This document shows, in pieces, positions 1 through 10,559 of a DNA stretch of 64,000 nt. The stretch comes from Porphyra umbilicalis (Eukaryota > Rhodophyta > Bangiophyceae > Bangiales > Bangiaceae). Where the stretch lies: the NCBI GenBank assembly GCA_002049455.2, contig KV918900.1, forward strand, positions 1-64,000, given 5' to 3'. Below the pieces are notes generated by a model that worked only from the letters and a program-made list of their open reading frames with translations, was not told where the DNA came from and searched no databases. A program made the translations under genes and the position numbers. Every line of letters starts with the position of its first letter. The stretch's first letter is position 1.

Positions 1-16
1 CGCCGCGCGTCGCGCC

Positions 17-1311
17 CTACTTTCGCTTCCGCGCCCGCTTTTCGGGTGGCGGCGCGTCTGTGGGCGCGTCCCGCGCGCGGCGGGCGTCCCCCCCCCCCCC
101 CCCCCCCCCAGGGGCGTCCCCCCCCCCCCCCCCCCCCAGGGGCGTCGCCCCCCCCCCCCCCCCCGCGGGTGGCCCACCCCCGCCGCCCCCTCCCCCGTCC
201 GCATGCGCGCCCGAGCGCCCCCCCCCCCCCCCCGCCCCCCTCCTCCTCCCCAAGGCCGATCAGGGCCAGGTCGGACCGCACCTCCCGGTCATTGAGCAGC
301 ACCCGCACGCGCGCGCCCCCCCCGCCTCCACCGCCGCCGCCGCCACCCCCCCCGCCGCCGCCCGCGCGGCGGCCGCCGACGCGGCCGCCGACGCCGTGCC
401 GCCACCACCCCCGCCGCACCCGCCGCCGCCGCCGGTGCGGCCGCCAGCGCGGCGGACGACGCGGCGGTCGGCGGCGGCAGCCCCCCCCCCGGCGGGTCTG
501 GCGACAGCGCGTTGCGGCCGGCCATGGTCGGCAGCTCCTCCACCGCCGCCCGCGCGGCGGCGAGGGAGCCGTGCGGGGGCAGCGCCAGCCCCTCCTCCGC
601 GTGGCCCCCATACGCCCCAATGCGCACGCCCGCGCCGCCGGCGGCGCTGGCGCCGACGGCGCCCCCCCCCCACCGCTGCGGTCGCGGTCGCGGTCGCCGC
701 CGGTGCGGGCGGGGGCGCCGAGGAGGACCCCCCCCCCCGCCCCCCCCCCCCCCCCCCCCCCCCCCCGGTCACGCCCGCCCGGCGGCTCCCCGTCGACGCC
801 CGTCAAGCCGCTGAGGAGCCCCCCCAGGGTGGGCTCGCGCTCCCCCCCCCCCCCGGGCGCCCGCGCAAGCTCATCTCGTGCCGCCGGTGCCACGCCGGGT
901 CGTCGCGCACGATCTTGTAGCGGAGCTCCTCCACCCGCCGCGCCTTCTCCGCCGCCTCGTGCAGCGCCGTCAGCGTCGCCGCCCGCAGCGCATCGTCAAA
1001 CGCATCGTCGGCGGAGGCGAGCGCGCGCATGTGGGCGCCCTCGAGGGCGGCGAGCGTGTGCAACCGCCGCTTTTCCGCCTTGTACACCCGCGCGTGGCGC
1101 TGCCGCTCCAGCCGCAACACCCCGTCGCGGTACTCCTCGAGGGAGCCGGCGACCATGGCGCGGGCGGGGAGGACGGCCATGGCCGCGCCGGCGTGCCCGT
1201 TGGGGGGGGGGGGGGGTGCGCGAGGGGGGGGGGGGGGGGGGGGTGGGGGGGGGGGGGGGGCCGACCCCCGCGGTCCCCGCCGTCACCGCCACCCCCACGG
1301 TCGGCAGCACC

Positions 1312-1343
<32 letters not shown>

Positions 1344-1577
1344 CGCCGCCGCCGCGGCCGCCGCCAGCCGCCGGCGTGCCACCGCCGCTGCCGACACCCC
1401 CACCGCCACCGCCGGCACCACCGCCACCGCCACCTCCACGCCCCCCTCACCGCCACCACCACCACCACCACCACCGCCGCCGCCACCGCCACCACCGCCG
1501 CCCGCCGGCAGCGGCGGCGCGTCCTTGGCGACCATCGCCCCCCCGGCGCCCGCCGGCGCCACGTCCGCCGCGGACAT
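17..1577 (-). CDS. Sds3-like (BRMS1/SUDS3 family) corepressor subunit
   Basis: Sds3 proteins are coiled-coil scaffolds of the nuclear Sin3-Rpd3 histone deacetylase complex. Reading from 1577 the protein opens with an Ala/Gly-rich leader. A charged helical block at 1150-900 follows, containing GSLEEYRDGVLRLERQRHAR and YKAEKRRLHTL, which matches the Sds3 coiled coil in spacing and charge. A conserved-looking stretch (GGHAEEGLALPPHGSLAAAR) lies near 610-550. At 330-270 is VRVLLNDREVRSDLALIG, which parallels the short 'LLTDEQIMEDL'-type segment downstream of the coiled coil in animal SUDS3. The C-terminus is basic (PPPEKRARKRK, stop at 17-19), like a nuclear signal. The frame changes at C/G runs (about 1200-1260, 840-855, 725-765, 90-170), so no single uninterrupted frame exists. 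The ATG at 1577 is the first plausible start; a possible upstream exon (about 1805-1690) is also open. Family assignment is inferred from motif order. Confidence 0.62.
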
Positions 1578-1839
1578 GGTGTCGGCCGCCGCGTCGTCCG
1601 CTTGCAAGGTGGACAGAAGAAACAGACCACAGGGGGCGGGGTGAGTCCAGTCTCGGTCGCTGCCACCCCACCCGCGCGGCGTCGGCGCGCCCCCCACCGA
1701 GGCAGGCAGGGGTGGCGGCGGCGACGGGGGGCGCGGCGCCGCCAGCGCCTTTGGCGCCGAGCGTTTCACGACGCGCTCGCTCTGGGGGGGAGGCGGGGCC
1801 GCCACACCCGCGACCGCCCCGTCTCCAGAGACGGCGGCC

Positions 1840-1889
1840 GCCGGATAGGGGCGTTGAGGCTGGATCCAGTCGCACCGCCCCTATCCGGC
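1840..1889. repeat. 14-bp perfect inverted repeat (hairpin)
   Basis: Bases 1840-1853 (GCCGGATAGGGGCG) are exactly complementary to 1876-1889. They enclose a 22-base loop that itself contains a GGATCC palindrome. The hairpin lies about 260 bp upstream of the Sds3-like start, so a regulatory or transcription-start role is possible. It could also be a short mobile-element scar. No function is shown by the sequence. Confidence 0.5.
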
Positions 1890-2011
1890 CCCTCCCCGTA
1901 ACCGGCGTGGTTGGTATCCGCGCCACCCACGATGTGGGGCTCGTGCCACGTGAGCGCGGGCGGCTGCCACCTCAGCTCGAAGTGCCTGCCGCCGCTGCTG
2001 TGCCCGTGCAG

Positions 2012-2518
2012 GCCAGCGCAGTGCTCCGTAAAGCGTGGGCGCACGCAAGCAGCAAATCGGCACGTTTTGGACTCGAAGAACTTGTTGGCACCCCCCTCAC
2101 AGTACCCTGTGGCCTGATTTTCAGTACAAGTGGTTTGCAACAAGGTTTTGCACGGATCGCACTTGTAAATTTCACATCACAAGAAGCGGCTCGCGGCGGT
2201 GCAGACTGTGAGAGTGCAAGAGAACACTTTTTCATGCTGCAGAACGGTGCTTCAAAGTGCGTCAACAACCGCACGTATCGAACCCTGCAAGAAACTTGCG
2301 ATGAGGGCGCGCCATGCTCTGCGGGTCAAGGTTCTGAAGCACTGATTGGCAGCTTTCATATCCAGGCTCTACCCACCAACCGTCAAAAGACAAGAACTTG
2401 CTGCTGCACATGTTCATGCTACAAGATCTTGTGCTGCGACATGCCGTCTGACAAGAATTTCTTGCGAAAACGGGCTTGCGTGCGCCCACGCTTGAAGGAG
2501 CACTGCGCAGCTGCTGGC
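2012..2518. mobile_element. Imperfect terminal-inverted-repeat element, MITE-like
   Basis: The left arm at about 2012-2050 (GCAGTGCTCCGTAAAGCGTG followed by GGCGCACGCAAG) is repeated in reverse complement at about 2475-2518, with a few substitutions and a 3-4 base offset. Weaker symmetry continues inward (CGTTTTGG.. against CGTTTTCG..). The roughly 500-bp unit has distinctly lower GC than the flanking host genes and no convincing coding capacity, which fits a non-autonomous foldback or TIR element. The stretch 1890-2755 holds nothing else I recognise. Confidence 0.4.
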
Positions 2519-2754
2519 GGGGGGCGCCCCCCCACAACCACATGTAGTAATCCAAGGAATCGACAGACTAGCGAATTTTCGCTGGTGATCACGGCTGAGG
2601 CTGCACGAGGCTCCTCGGATGCTCCGCTGCCGCAGGCCCTCCGCTGTCGAGCTGGGCGCCACGTCGCATCTCACCGGGATTTAGATCGGCGGTATGCACT
2701 CCTCTTCGAATAACTAGGCGATCTCCCGTCCATGCCGTCACGGCGGACGATGGA

Positions 2755-4014
2755 TCATGATCCTTGTGAGCGCTCGTGTCCACCGTCCCACGTACACATT
2801 AAACGAGCGACCGCCTGATGCCGCGAGGCATCCGAGCACGTCCGGTATCTCCCGCCACCAGACCCGGCCACCTGGCGCGGGCGCGCGCGCGCCCCGGCGC
2901 GCCGCCCGGCTGCGCGAGGCTCGCCCCCGCCACCCCGCCCACGGCTGCTGGCTGCTGCCACCGACGTGGCCACTGCCACCGCCGCCGCCACCACCACCAC
3001 CGCCGCGGCCGCTGGCAGCTGCCGCTCCTCGGCATCCCCCGCGGCCGCAGCGCCTGCCGTCCACGGCTGCTGGCGGCTGCCGTCCGCCCTCCCCCTCCGC
3101 CGCGGTGTGTGCCACCCCACCCGTGGCTGCTGGCGGCTGCCACCGCCCCCGCTGCCGCCACCGTCCCCGCTGCCGGCACCGCCCCCGTTGCCGCCACCGC
3201 CCCCGCCGCCCCCGCCGCCCGCTGCGGCGCGTGCCGCCCGCGGCTGCTGGGGGCTACGCCCGCCGCCGCCGCCGCCGCCGCCGTTGCAGGCGGTGCCCAC
3301 GGCAGATGCGCCGCGCGTCAGTGCAGTGCGGCCGATCACGTGCTGTTGGAAAGATTCAAAGACCCGGACCGCGATCTCACGGCACTGCACGGCCGGGTTC
3401 TCCGACGCGGCGACGAGGTCAAAAACGGTCTTGACAACACCAACGACACAGGGGGGGGGCTCACACAGAGGGGGACGTGTTGAGGAGATAGTCGGTGTGG
3501 ACGCGTCCACGACTTTCAAAGGGGGCAGTGCGCTCGACCCTGGCAGGCAACTGCCTTCTCTGCTCCCCGCACCGCCGTCGTTGCTGCCAGTACCCGCACC
3601 TTCAACACCGCCGTCCCCGACGTACCCACCACTGGCACGCAACGCTCGCAGTGCATCTCGCACGACAAGCAAACGATCAGCTGCTCCCCCAGTCGCCGCA
3701 ATCATTGCATCCGCCTCCTCCTTCCGCCATACGTACCGGAGGGCGGCGTCAATGCGGCGGGAAACGTGGTCGTCCTCCACGTTGAAGAGACCGACACGGT
3801 CGTAGATGAAGATCCACTGGATCAGGGTGGTGGCCGAGTCGTTCTGCTGCGTGGTGATGCGGCTCACGCCGGCGTGCACGCTGCCGTTGAGGGGTAACAG
3901 GTGCCACTGCAGCTCTTTTGCGGCTTCCCGAAAGCCCTTGACAGCAGGGGCAATCGTCTCCCTCGCAGGCCCGTCGATGGAGAGGTGCCCCAGCACATCC
4001 GCGTAGCGCCCCAT
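2755..4014 (-). CDS. Hypothetical protein, unrecognised
   Basis: Starting at the ATG at 4014 there is a compositionally normal protein of about 240 residues (to about 3298). It begins MGRYADVLGHLSIDGPARET and contains KELQWHLLPLNGSVHAGV and QWIFIYDRVGLFNVEDDHVS. It is mostly helical with scattered Trp and Tyr. A further helical block near 3410-3320 contains AVQCREIAVRVFESFQQHVIG. The frame then runs on through a Gly/Ala/Gln-rich minisatellite to 2755, and the true C-terminus may lie before that. I recognise no domain. The size and helical content resemble accessory proteins of DNA transposons as much as a host gene. G-rich 24-bp repeats lie just upstream. Confidence 0.45.
   Translation of the reverse strand: MGRYADVLGHLSIDGPARETIAPAVKGFREAAKELQWHLLPLNGSVHAGVSRITTQQNDSATTLIQWIFIYDRVGLFNVEDDHVSRRIDAALRYVWRKEEADAMIAATGGAADRLLVVRDALRALRASGGYVGDGGVEGAGTGSNDGGAGSREGSCLPGSSALPPLKVVDASTPTISSTRPPLCEPPPCVVGVVKTVFDLVAASENPAVQCREIAVRVFESFQQHVIGRTALTRGASAVGTACNGGGGGGGGRSPQQPRAARAAAGGGGGGGGGGNGGGAGSGDGGGSGGGGSRQQPRVGWHTPRRRGRADGSRQQPWTAGAAAAGDAEERQLPAAAAVVVVAAAVAVATSVAAASSRGRGGGGEPRAAGRRAGARARPRQVAGSGGGRYRTCSDASRHQAVARLMCTWDGGHERSQGS
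2940..3262. repeat. Degenerate GC-rich minisatellite (CGGCTGCTGGCGGCTGCC core)
   Basis: The core CGGCTGCTGGCGGCTGCC recurs with changes near 2941, 3061, 3121 and 3241, separated by CCGCCACCG-type triplet tracts. On the minus strand it encodes Gln-Gln-Pro and Gly-rich runs at the end of the hypothetical ORF. Confidence 0.6.
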
Positions 4015-5037
4015 CACCGTGTTGTGGCGTGGTGGCGCGGTGGGGGGTGGGCAAGGGAGGAGGCAAGGAGAATGACATAGAGGAAGAGGGAGACCTGTGG
4101 TACGGAGGGGGGGATTCGGGGAAGAGGGGGAGGATGGGCGAGGGAGGGTCGGGGGAGGATATGCGAGGGAGGGTCGGGGGAGGATGGGTCTTGACAGATT
4201 CAGGCATTTGATCACGCGTGATCCGCTGTTGGTGCATCCCGCCACTGGCGTTCCCAGCCCATCGCGCTCCCGCGTGCACGCTCACGACAAGCCAATGCAC
4301 CCGATGAGGCGTCACCTACCGACACCGTGAGCCAACAGCGACGCTCCCGCGCAAAAAGCGCTCGCACAGTGACCGCACAATGAGCACTCGCACAATGAGC
4401 ACTCTCACAATGACGGCGCAAAGAGCGCGCGATCAGTGACCGCGCAAAGTGCAAGCGCATCATGTCGACGGCGCCCGATCTGGTTGCGGCTGGGTAGGGT
4501 GGCTGGTGTTTCGGTTCCATGGGTCGATCGATGAAGGTGGTCAATGGTCATGGCGGGGAACAGATCGTCACGGCGTGAGATTGGCGTCGGAACAAGTATT
4601 GCAAGTACGCGAATCAGACGTAACCCCCCCCCCCTAGAACCCCCCCTGCGAGCCCCCCCCGATTCGGGCGGCCGCCGCATCCCCCCCACGTGGCGCGCCC
4701 GGAACCCCCCCCACCCTTCCCCCCCCCACGAGCGAAATATCACTAGTCCATCAAGAATCACAATTACTGCCTCCACAACCATTGCGCTCGCCACCCACTC
4801 GCGTCGGCCCACCCATCGAAATCGGCTCTGGGGGGTGTGCAGCCGCGAGCCGCGGTGCCGCACCCGCAGCGTGCGGGGGCAACGGATGAGGACCGCCGCC
4901 GCCGCCGCCGCCACCGCCGCGCGCGCGTGCCGCCCCCTCCGCCCCCCCCATCCCTTGTGGCTGCACCGGGCGGCGTCGGTCGCCCGTCGTCCCCCGCCCC
5001 CCCCCCGCCCCGCGCCGCCCGCCGTCCGTTGTCACGG
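4015..5037. other. Intergenic spacer with short tandem repeats; divergent promoter region
   Basis: This spacer separates a minus-strand ORF from the plus-strand membrane-protein gene, so it probably contains both promoters. It holds a 24-bp G-rich tandem (GAGGGAGGGTCGGGGGAGGAT type) at 4136-4190. A 15-bp tandem (CACAATGAGCACTCG type), with relatives in GCGCAAAGNGC elements, lies at 4365-4450. A C-rich stretch follows at 4622-4730. I see no TATA box or other clear promoter motif, and no coding sequence. Confidence 0.5.
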
Positions 5038-7087
5038 ATGGCGCCGTCCCCACGGCGGCGGTGGCGCCGCCGCCGCGGCGCGCGCCCGTGGGCGGCCGCC
5101 GCCGCCGTGGCGGTGGCGGTCGCCGTTGCGGCGGGCACCGTCGCCGCCGCCGCCTGGTTGCCGGGCGTGGGGGAGGTCGACCTGCCGGGCGAACCGCCGG
5201 CGGGTGTCGCCGCCGCCCCCGCCGCCGCTGCCGCTGCCGGCCTGCCGACCACCACCCGCGTCGACAATGACGACGCGGCCGCAGACGATGACGTTGGTGG
5301 CAAAGACGCCGGGGGTGCGGATGCGGCGCAAGTCCCAGGCGCCCCCGACGCTGCCGACGGCGGCGATGGCACCCCCCCCGCGGCGGCCGACGCTGGCGCC
5401 GACGGCGCTGGGGGCGGCGGGGGCGTCCCCCCCCCCCTGGTCGTCACCCCCGAAATCGCGGCGGCGCGCAAGCGCCTCGACATTTTCACGCCCGCCGCCG
5501 GCGGCGGCCTCTTTATCGGCGGCGCACCGACGCCCATCGTCACGGGGGGCGTCACCGACGCGGCGTTTGCGGTCGGCGGCGGGGGGCCGACGGCCGTCGA
5601 CGGGGCCTACACGGATCGGCGCACGATCCACTACACGTATGCCAACGCGTCCGCCTACGCCTTTGCCCCCCCCAACGTGACGGTGACCCCCGCCGACGGG
5701 TCGGCGGCGGCCGACGGGGCCACCACCCCCCCGCGCCTCGCCGTGGCCATTGAGGACTTTGTCAATGAGCCGTCGACGCGCTCGGGGGAGATGACCGTCG
5801 TCTTTCGGTGCGCGGCGCCGCCGGCGGGGGCGGCCGCCCCGACCGGCGACGCGGCGTGGCCGGCCAACGCGTCGTCCACCGTGGCGATCCACTGGGCGGT
5901 GCGCCCCGACTGGTCGGTCGCGTGGGCGTGGACCAAGGTGTGTGGCGGCGGCGACGGGGGGCGCCACCCGCACCTCACCTGGGGCGCCATCGCCTCGACG
6001 ACGGGCGACGACGCGCCGTTTGTGGCCGTACCCCCTGAGCGCCGCGCCGAGGCGCTCGCCGCCACGGGCGCGCCGCTGCCGGCGGGCGACGCAACGGCGG
6101 CGGCGGCGGGGGTGCACGACTCGTCGACGCGGGTGTACCTGGAGCTGACCCCCCCCGGGGTGTCCCAAGCGTTTGCCATGCCCGCCGCCGTCTCATCCGA
6201 CGAGGCCAAAGTGACGGCCTCGATCCGCGGGGCCCCCTTTGGCGGCGTCGTGGCCGCCGACCGCGGCCGCGTGCTCCTCGACGTCCTCTACACGTGCGCG
6301 GGGCCGGGGGGGGGGACCCTCACCCTCACCGTGGGGGTGCCCCCGTGGGCGCCCCTCGTCGGCTCCATCACCAAGGATTGCGGGGGGGGGGTGCCCGCGG
6401 GCATTGGCGTGTCCACCTCCTCCCTCGTGCCGGCGCTGCCCGCCGACACGCCCGTCGTGGCGGCGGGCATCCCCCGCGCCCTCTTTGCGTCGGCGTTTGC
6501 GCCGCCGCCCGCGGGCATCCACGGCGCCCCGCCGCCGCCGCTGCCGGCGGCCGCTGCCGCGTCGGCCGACGCGGCGACCGTCGCCCCCACCACCCGCACC
6601 GTCGCCTTTGTCGTCACCAACGACGCGGCGCACCCGCACGCGGCGCACGTGGCCAAGGTGGCCCTCGGCGTCACGCCGGCGGGCGTCGCCGCCGTCTCCA
6701 TCCGCTACTCGGCGCTCGGGCGGCGCGGGGCGCTCAACCCCGCGGGGGAGGTGCTGCCGCCGGGCTCGTCCAAGACGCTCACCCTCGACGTTGTGTGCCT
6801 CGCCGCGGGCACGATTACCATGGAGGTCGGGCTGGTGATGGCGGGGGAGGCCAACGTCGAGTGGGCGGTGCGCAAGGCGTGCGCGGCGCCGGCGACGCGG
6901 CGGGGGGGGGGGGGGGGGGGGTACGCCACCGCGGGGGGGGTCACCCGCCTGCTGTTGGGGGGGTCGTCGTGGCGGCGGGCGTGTGGGTCGCCCGCCGCCG
7001 CTGGCGGGGGGCGCTGGGGGGGGTTGGGGGGGGGGGGGGCGCGCCGCTCGGGAGGACAATGTCGCGCTGCTGCGGCCGCGGGATTGA
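5038..7087 (+). CDS. Type I-like membrane protein with three Cys-ended beta repeats
   Basis: The ATG at 5038 gives an Arg-rich N-terminus followed by an Ala/Val hydrophobic segment (residues about 18-40) that can act as a signal anchor. After a low-complexity acidic linker come three diverged repeats of about 90-100 residues, at roughly residues 195-300, 360-446 and 520-612. Each reads as beta strands, has a mid Cys, and ends in a Lys-x-Cys motif (TKVC, TKDC, VRKAC). This suggests three disulphide-bonded sandwich domains outside the cytosol. In the next frame, just after a long G run at 6902-6920, the sequence GGVVVAAGVWVARRRW is a transmembrane helix with a basic stop-transfer. After another G run the third frame gives a short charged tail (REDNVALLRPRD) and a stop at 7085-7087. 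The C-terminus therefore depends on resolving two homopolymers. Family unknown; function not assigned. Confidence 0.6.
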
Positions 7088-7234
7088 GGCGAGCACCGGG
7101 GGCACGGGGGGCGCGGGCGGGGAGACGCCGGCGGGGCGGCCACCGTGGGGGACGTCGAGCGCACGGGCAGCGTCGGGCAGAGACATAAAGCCGCTCACAA
7201 ACCTTCTTTTTCTTCGTGTCCCCGTCCCCCGCGC

Positions 7235-9652
7235 TCAGCCCGTCGCCGCCGCGTCTCCCTCCTCGTCCTCGTCCTCGTCCTCCCCCCCCTCCCCCTCCCC
7301 CCCCTCCTCGTCCTCGTCCTCCCCCCCCCCCCCTCCTCCCCCTCCTCGTCTTTGTCCTCCCCCCCTCCCCCTCCCCCCCCTCCTCGTCTTTGTCCTCCCC
7401 CCCTCCCCCTCCTCCCCCTTCTCGTCCTCGTCCTCGTCCTCCCCCCCCCCTCCTCGTCCTCGTCCTCCCCCCCCCCTCCTCGTCCTCGTCCTCATCCTCC
7501 CCCCCCCCCCTCCTCCCCCTCCTCGTCATCCTCCTCCTCCTCCTCCTCGGACGTTTCGCTCTTGGTCCGCCGCCGCTTGGCCGCCTTGGCCGGCGATCCC
7601 CCCGACGCGGCGGCCCGCCGCTTGGGGACCCCCCCCCCCCCCCCGCGGCGGCGGCGGCCGACGCGGCCCGCCGCGCGCCCCCCCCCCCGCCCCGTGCACC
7701 TCGGCGTGCGCCGCCTGCATCGCGGCGGCACGCTCCCAGAAATTGTCCGCCGTCCACCCGAGCGACCGCGCGCGGTCCTTGAGGTTCACGTTGGTGCGGA
7801 TGCCGCCCGCAAAGGCGGACGCGCGGATGGGGGCCCACTGGCCCCAGCCGGCGGCGAGGAGGCCCCGCGCGAGCGCCCAATCCTCCGCCCGCGTCCACCG
7901 GTGGCGGCCGCGGGGGGGGGTGCCCGCCGCCGCCGCGGGGGGGGGGGCCGTCGCGGTTGCGGTCGCGCCGCCGGCGGTAGCTGGGGGGTCCTCGGGCGTG
8001 GTAACGCCCGCGTCGTCGTCGCTGCTTTCCCAGCTCCGCGCCGTGCCCGTCGCTGCCGCCGCGGCGGGGGTGGCGGCGGTGGCGGCGGCGCCACCGCCAC
8101 CGCCCCCAGCGTCCCCACCGTCGTCTCCATCACTGCCGCTGCCGCTGTCGCTGCCGCTGTCGCTGCCGCTGCCACTGTCGCTGCCGCCGCCGCTTCCACT
8201 CCCGCTGCCGCTGCCGCCCTCGTTCCCGCTGCCGCCCTCATCCCCGCTACCGGTGCCCTCCACGGGGCCACCCGCCGCCGCCGCCACCCCCGCCGCCGCT
8301 GCGGGCCGTGCCGGCGGCACGCCACCAACGTCGGTCGCCTGCCCCTCCCCCTCTCCCTCTGCGTCGGCCATGGCCGCCGCCAGCGACGCGGGCGGCGGCA
8401 GCGCTGCCGCGTCCGCCGCCGCCGCCGCGGCGCCCGCACGGCGCCGCGCGGCGCTGCCGCGCGGGGGGATGGCCGCAAAGCGCCCCCGCGCGTGCGCCAA
8501 GCACCGCGCGTCCACGGCCGAGCGGGAGAGGGCGGCGGCGTCGCCACCGCCACTGCCGCCGTCGGCAGCGGCCGCGTCGACGGCCGCGGCGGTGCCGACG
8601 GCGGCGGTGGCGGCGGGGGGGGCGCCGCCCACCCCCCCCGCCGCCGCCGCCGCCGCTTGGCCGCCGCCACGGGGGAGGGCGACGCCGCCGCGCCCGGCGC
8701 GACGGCGGCGGCCGCGCCGCCGGCGCCACTCCCCGACGAGGCGCTCTGCCGGCGCCGTCGGCGCGGGGGCGGGGGGGCGCCCCCCCCGCCCCCCCCCCGG
8801 CGGGCGGCAAAGCGGCCCCCCCCCCCACGGCGGCGACCCCCCCCCGGACGACCCCCCCCAGCGCGTTTGCGAGCGCCCGCAGGCGGGCGACGAGCTCCGC
8901 CGCCGGCGCGCCCTCCTCCACCGCCGCGACAATCCCCCCCCGGACGGCCGGGCCCGCGCCCGCCGCCTCGGCGGTTGCCGCCGCCGCCACGGCGCGGCGC
9001 AGGGGGGAGAGGCGCGGGTGGTCGACGGGCGGCGAGGCGCCCGTGGTCGGCTCCAACAGCCGCCCCGCGGCGGCGGTGAGGGCGGCGGCGGGCGCCTTGG
9101 CGGGGCGCCCCGCCACGTGGCGGGCGAGCACGTGCGCGGCGAGGTCGGCGAGCGCGTCGGCGGGGGGGGGGTGGGAGGGGGGGGGGGGGGATCCCCACAA
9201 CCGTCAGCCGCCGGTAGAGGGCAGAGAGGAGTTGGGTGGGGAAGGGGGGGGGGGGGGCGGCAGGGGGGGGGCCGCCCAAGGGCCCATCGCTGCCGCTGCC
9301 GCCGCTGCCGCTGCCGCTGCTGCCGCCGTGGGCGGCGGCGGCCGCCGCCGCCGCGGCCGACTCGGCGTCGAGGTAGGCGGCGAGGACGTTGGCGGTGCGG
9401 GTCACCGCCGCCGCCGCCACGGCCGCGTCGAGGGCGGCCGCAAAGGGGGCGGCGGCGCCCGCGTCGGCGCCGCCCGCCACGCCCGCAATCGCCGCCGCCA
9501 CATCCCGGCGGACGGCGGGGTCGACAAACGCCTTGCACACGGCCGCCCCGACGGCGGGGTGGGCGGCGAGGAGGAGCGCCGCGTGGCGGAGGGCGGCCGC
9601 CTCGGCCACGGCGGCGGCGGCGGCGGCGGTCGCGGCGGTCGCGGCGGCCGTC

Positions 9653-9689
<37 letters not shown>

Positions 9690-9753
9690 GGGGGGCGTCT
9701 TTGGGGGTGGCATGCCGGCGGCAACCGCAGGGAAGGGGGGGACACGCTCCCAC
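7235..9753 (-). CDS. Telobox-type Myb/SANT protein with acidic C-terminal tail
   Basis: The clear domain is at about 7900-7750: RHRWTRAEDWALARGLL, GWGQWAPIRA and TNVNLKDRARSLGW. This is one Myb repeat with its three Trp positions and the V-x-LKD-x-x-R signature of telobox (TRF-like) Myb domains that bind double-stranded telomeric repeats. Upstream are Ala-rich helices (AVCKAFVDPAVRRDVAAAI, 9560-9480; HVLARHVAGRPAKAPAAAL, 9140-9080) that may form a dimerisation region, then Ser/Gly repeats. Downstream is a basic segment (AKAAKRRRTKSETSEEEEEE) and a D/E-rich tail encoded by a pyrimidine-rich repeat, with a stop at 7235-7237. The domain order, with the Myb near the C-terminus, suits a TRF-like factor, but a general chromatin Myb is possible. 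Frame switches occur at C/G runs. No in-frame ATG exists in the N-terminal frame; the ATG at 9713 is one frame off. Confidence 0.58.
7257..7552. repeat. Pyrimidine-rich (CCTCGTCCTC/CCCCCCTCC)n tract
   Basis: About 300 bp of nearly pure C/T on the plus strand are built from CCTCGT, CTCCTC and C-run units. On the minus strand one frame encodes the Glu/Asp-rich end of the Myb protein, while other frames give Gly/Arg. The strand asymmetry makes triplex (H-DNA) or slippage plausible. It separates two convergent genes whose stops are only about 150 bp apart. Confidence 0.75.
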
Positions 9754-9988
9754 GCGTCAATAGGGGGAGGGGGGGTGGGGGGGGGGGGGGGGGGGGGGCG
9801 CGGCGCGGCGATGGCAGCCAGCGGCCGCAGCTACCGGGGGGGGGGCTGACCGCGCGGCGCGCGGCGATGGGGCGGCGCGGGCGCGTCACGCACGGGGCGG
9901 ACCGGGTGGTGTGTGTGCGCGCGCAACTCGAGTTGTTTACCCACGCAGCGGGGGGGCGCGAGCCGCCGGCCGCATAAAGGAAACCCTG

Positions 9989-10098
9989 CAATCTCTTGGC
10001 ACGTTGGGGTCGTCGGCCTCCACGGGCTGCATTGGACGCCATTCCAGGCCCTACGGGCCTGTTGGCACGCCTGCCCAACATGCCAGTCGATCGTGCCA
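9989..10098. repeat. Dispersed about 110-bp repeat, copy 1
   Basis: The segment from AATCTCTTGGCACGTTGGGG to GATCGTGCCA recurs in reverse complement at 39102-39210 with only scattered differences. It includes CGGGCTGCATTGGACGCC and the internal palindrome GGCCCTACGGGCC. It probably belongs to a mobile or repetitive family. The flanking 9754-9988 is G-rich promoter-side sequence of the Myb gene, and 10099-10560 has no recognisable content. Confidence 0.6.
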
Positions 10099-10559
10099 GT
10101 TTGTTATCCAATCACCGAAAGAAGATTCCACCATTCCAGGACTTCGAGAGGCAGTCCACAGCGCCCCCGCAAGGCGACAGAAGCATGCAAACGTCACTCT
10201 TTTGAGGTGACAAGAACATGGAAACCTGTCACAATGCGAACAACTGTGACAAGTTCTGATGATCAGCACACATGCACCGCCAGGCCTGCCTGCATTTCGG
10301 CCGAGAACGAATCGGCACCTAACAAATGGAGCAGCGCAGACGTGGCAACCCCAGAGCCGCAAACGAGCTGCTATGACAATAACGAGGACATTACGTGGGG
10401 ATCATGCCATCCACCCGAACGAAGACATATGCGGTGGCCATCGCCTGCATTTTCCTGGGTCTCACAAAGAACGACCACACATTCTAACCGACACATCACC
10501 TTGATGCGCGATTGGTGAAATCTGTGGGTCAAACGACAGCATCGACGGCGCATCGCGCT

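Noticed and set aside
46-1644. Plus-strand Pro/Arg-rich 532-codon open frame
   Set aside because: It is the shadow of the minus-strand Sds3-like gene. It is open only because stop codons are rare at this GC, and it has no domain.
6294-9977. Plus-strand 1227-codon open frame
   Set aside because: It runs from the membrane-protein gene across the pyrimidine repeat and antisense through the Myb gene. Only its TM-encoding part near 6930-7000 is meaningful, as the frame-shifted end of the membrane protein.
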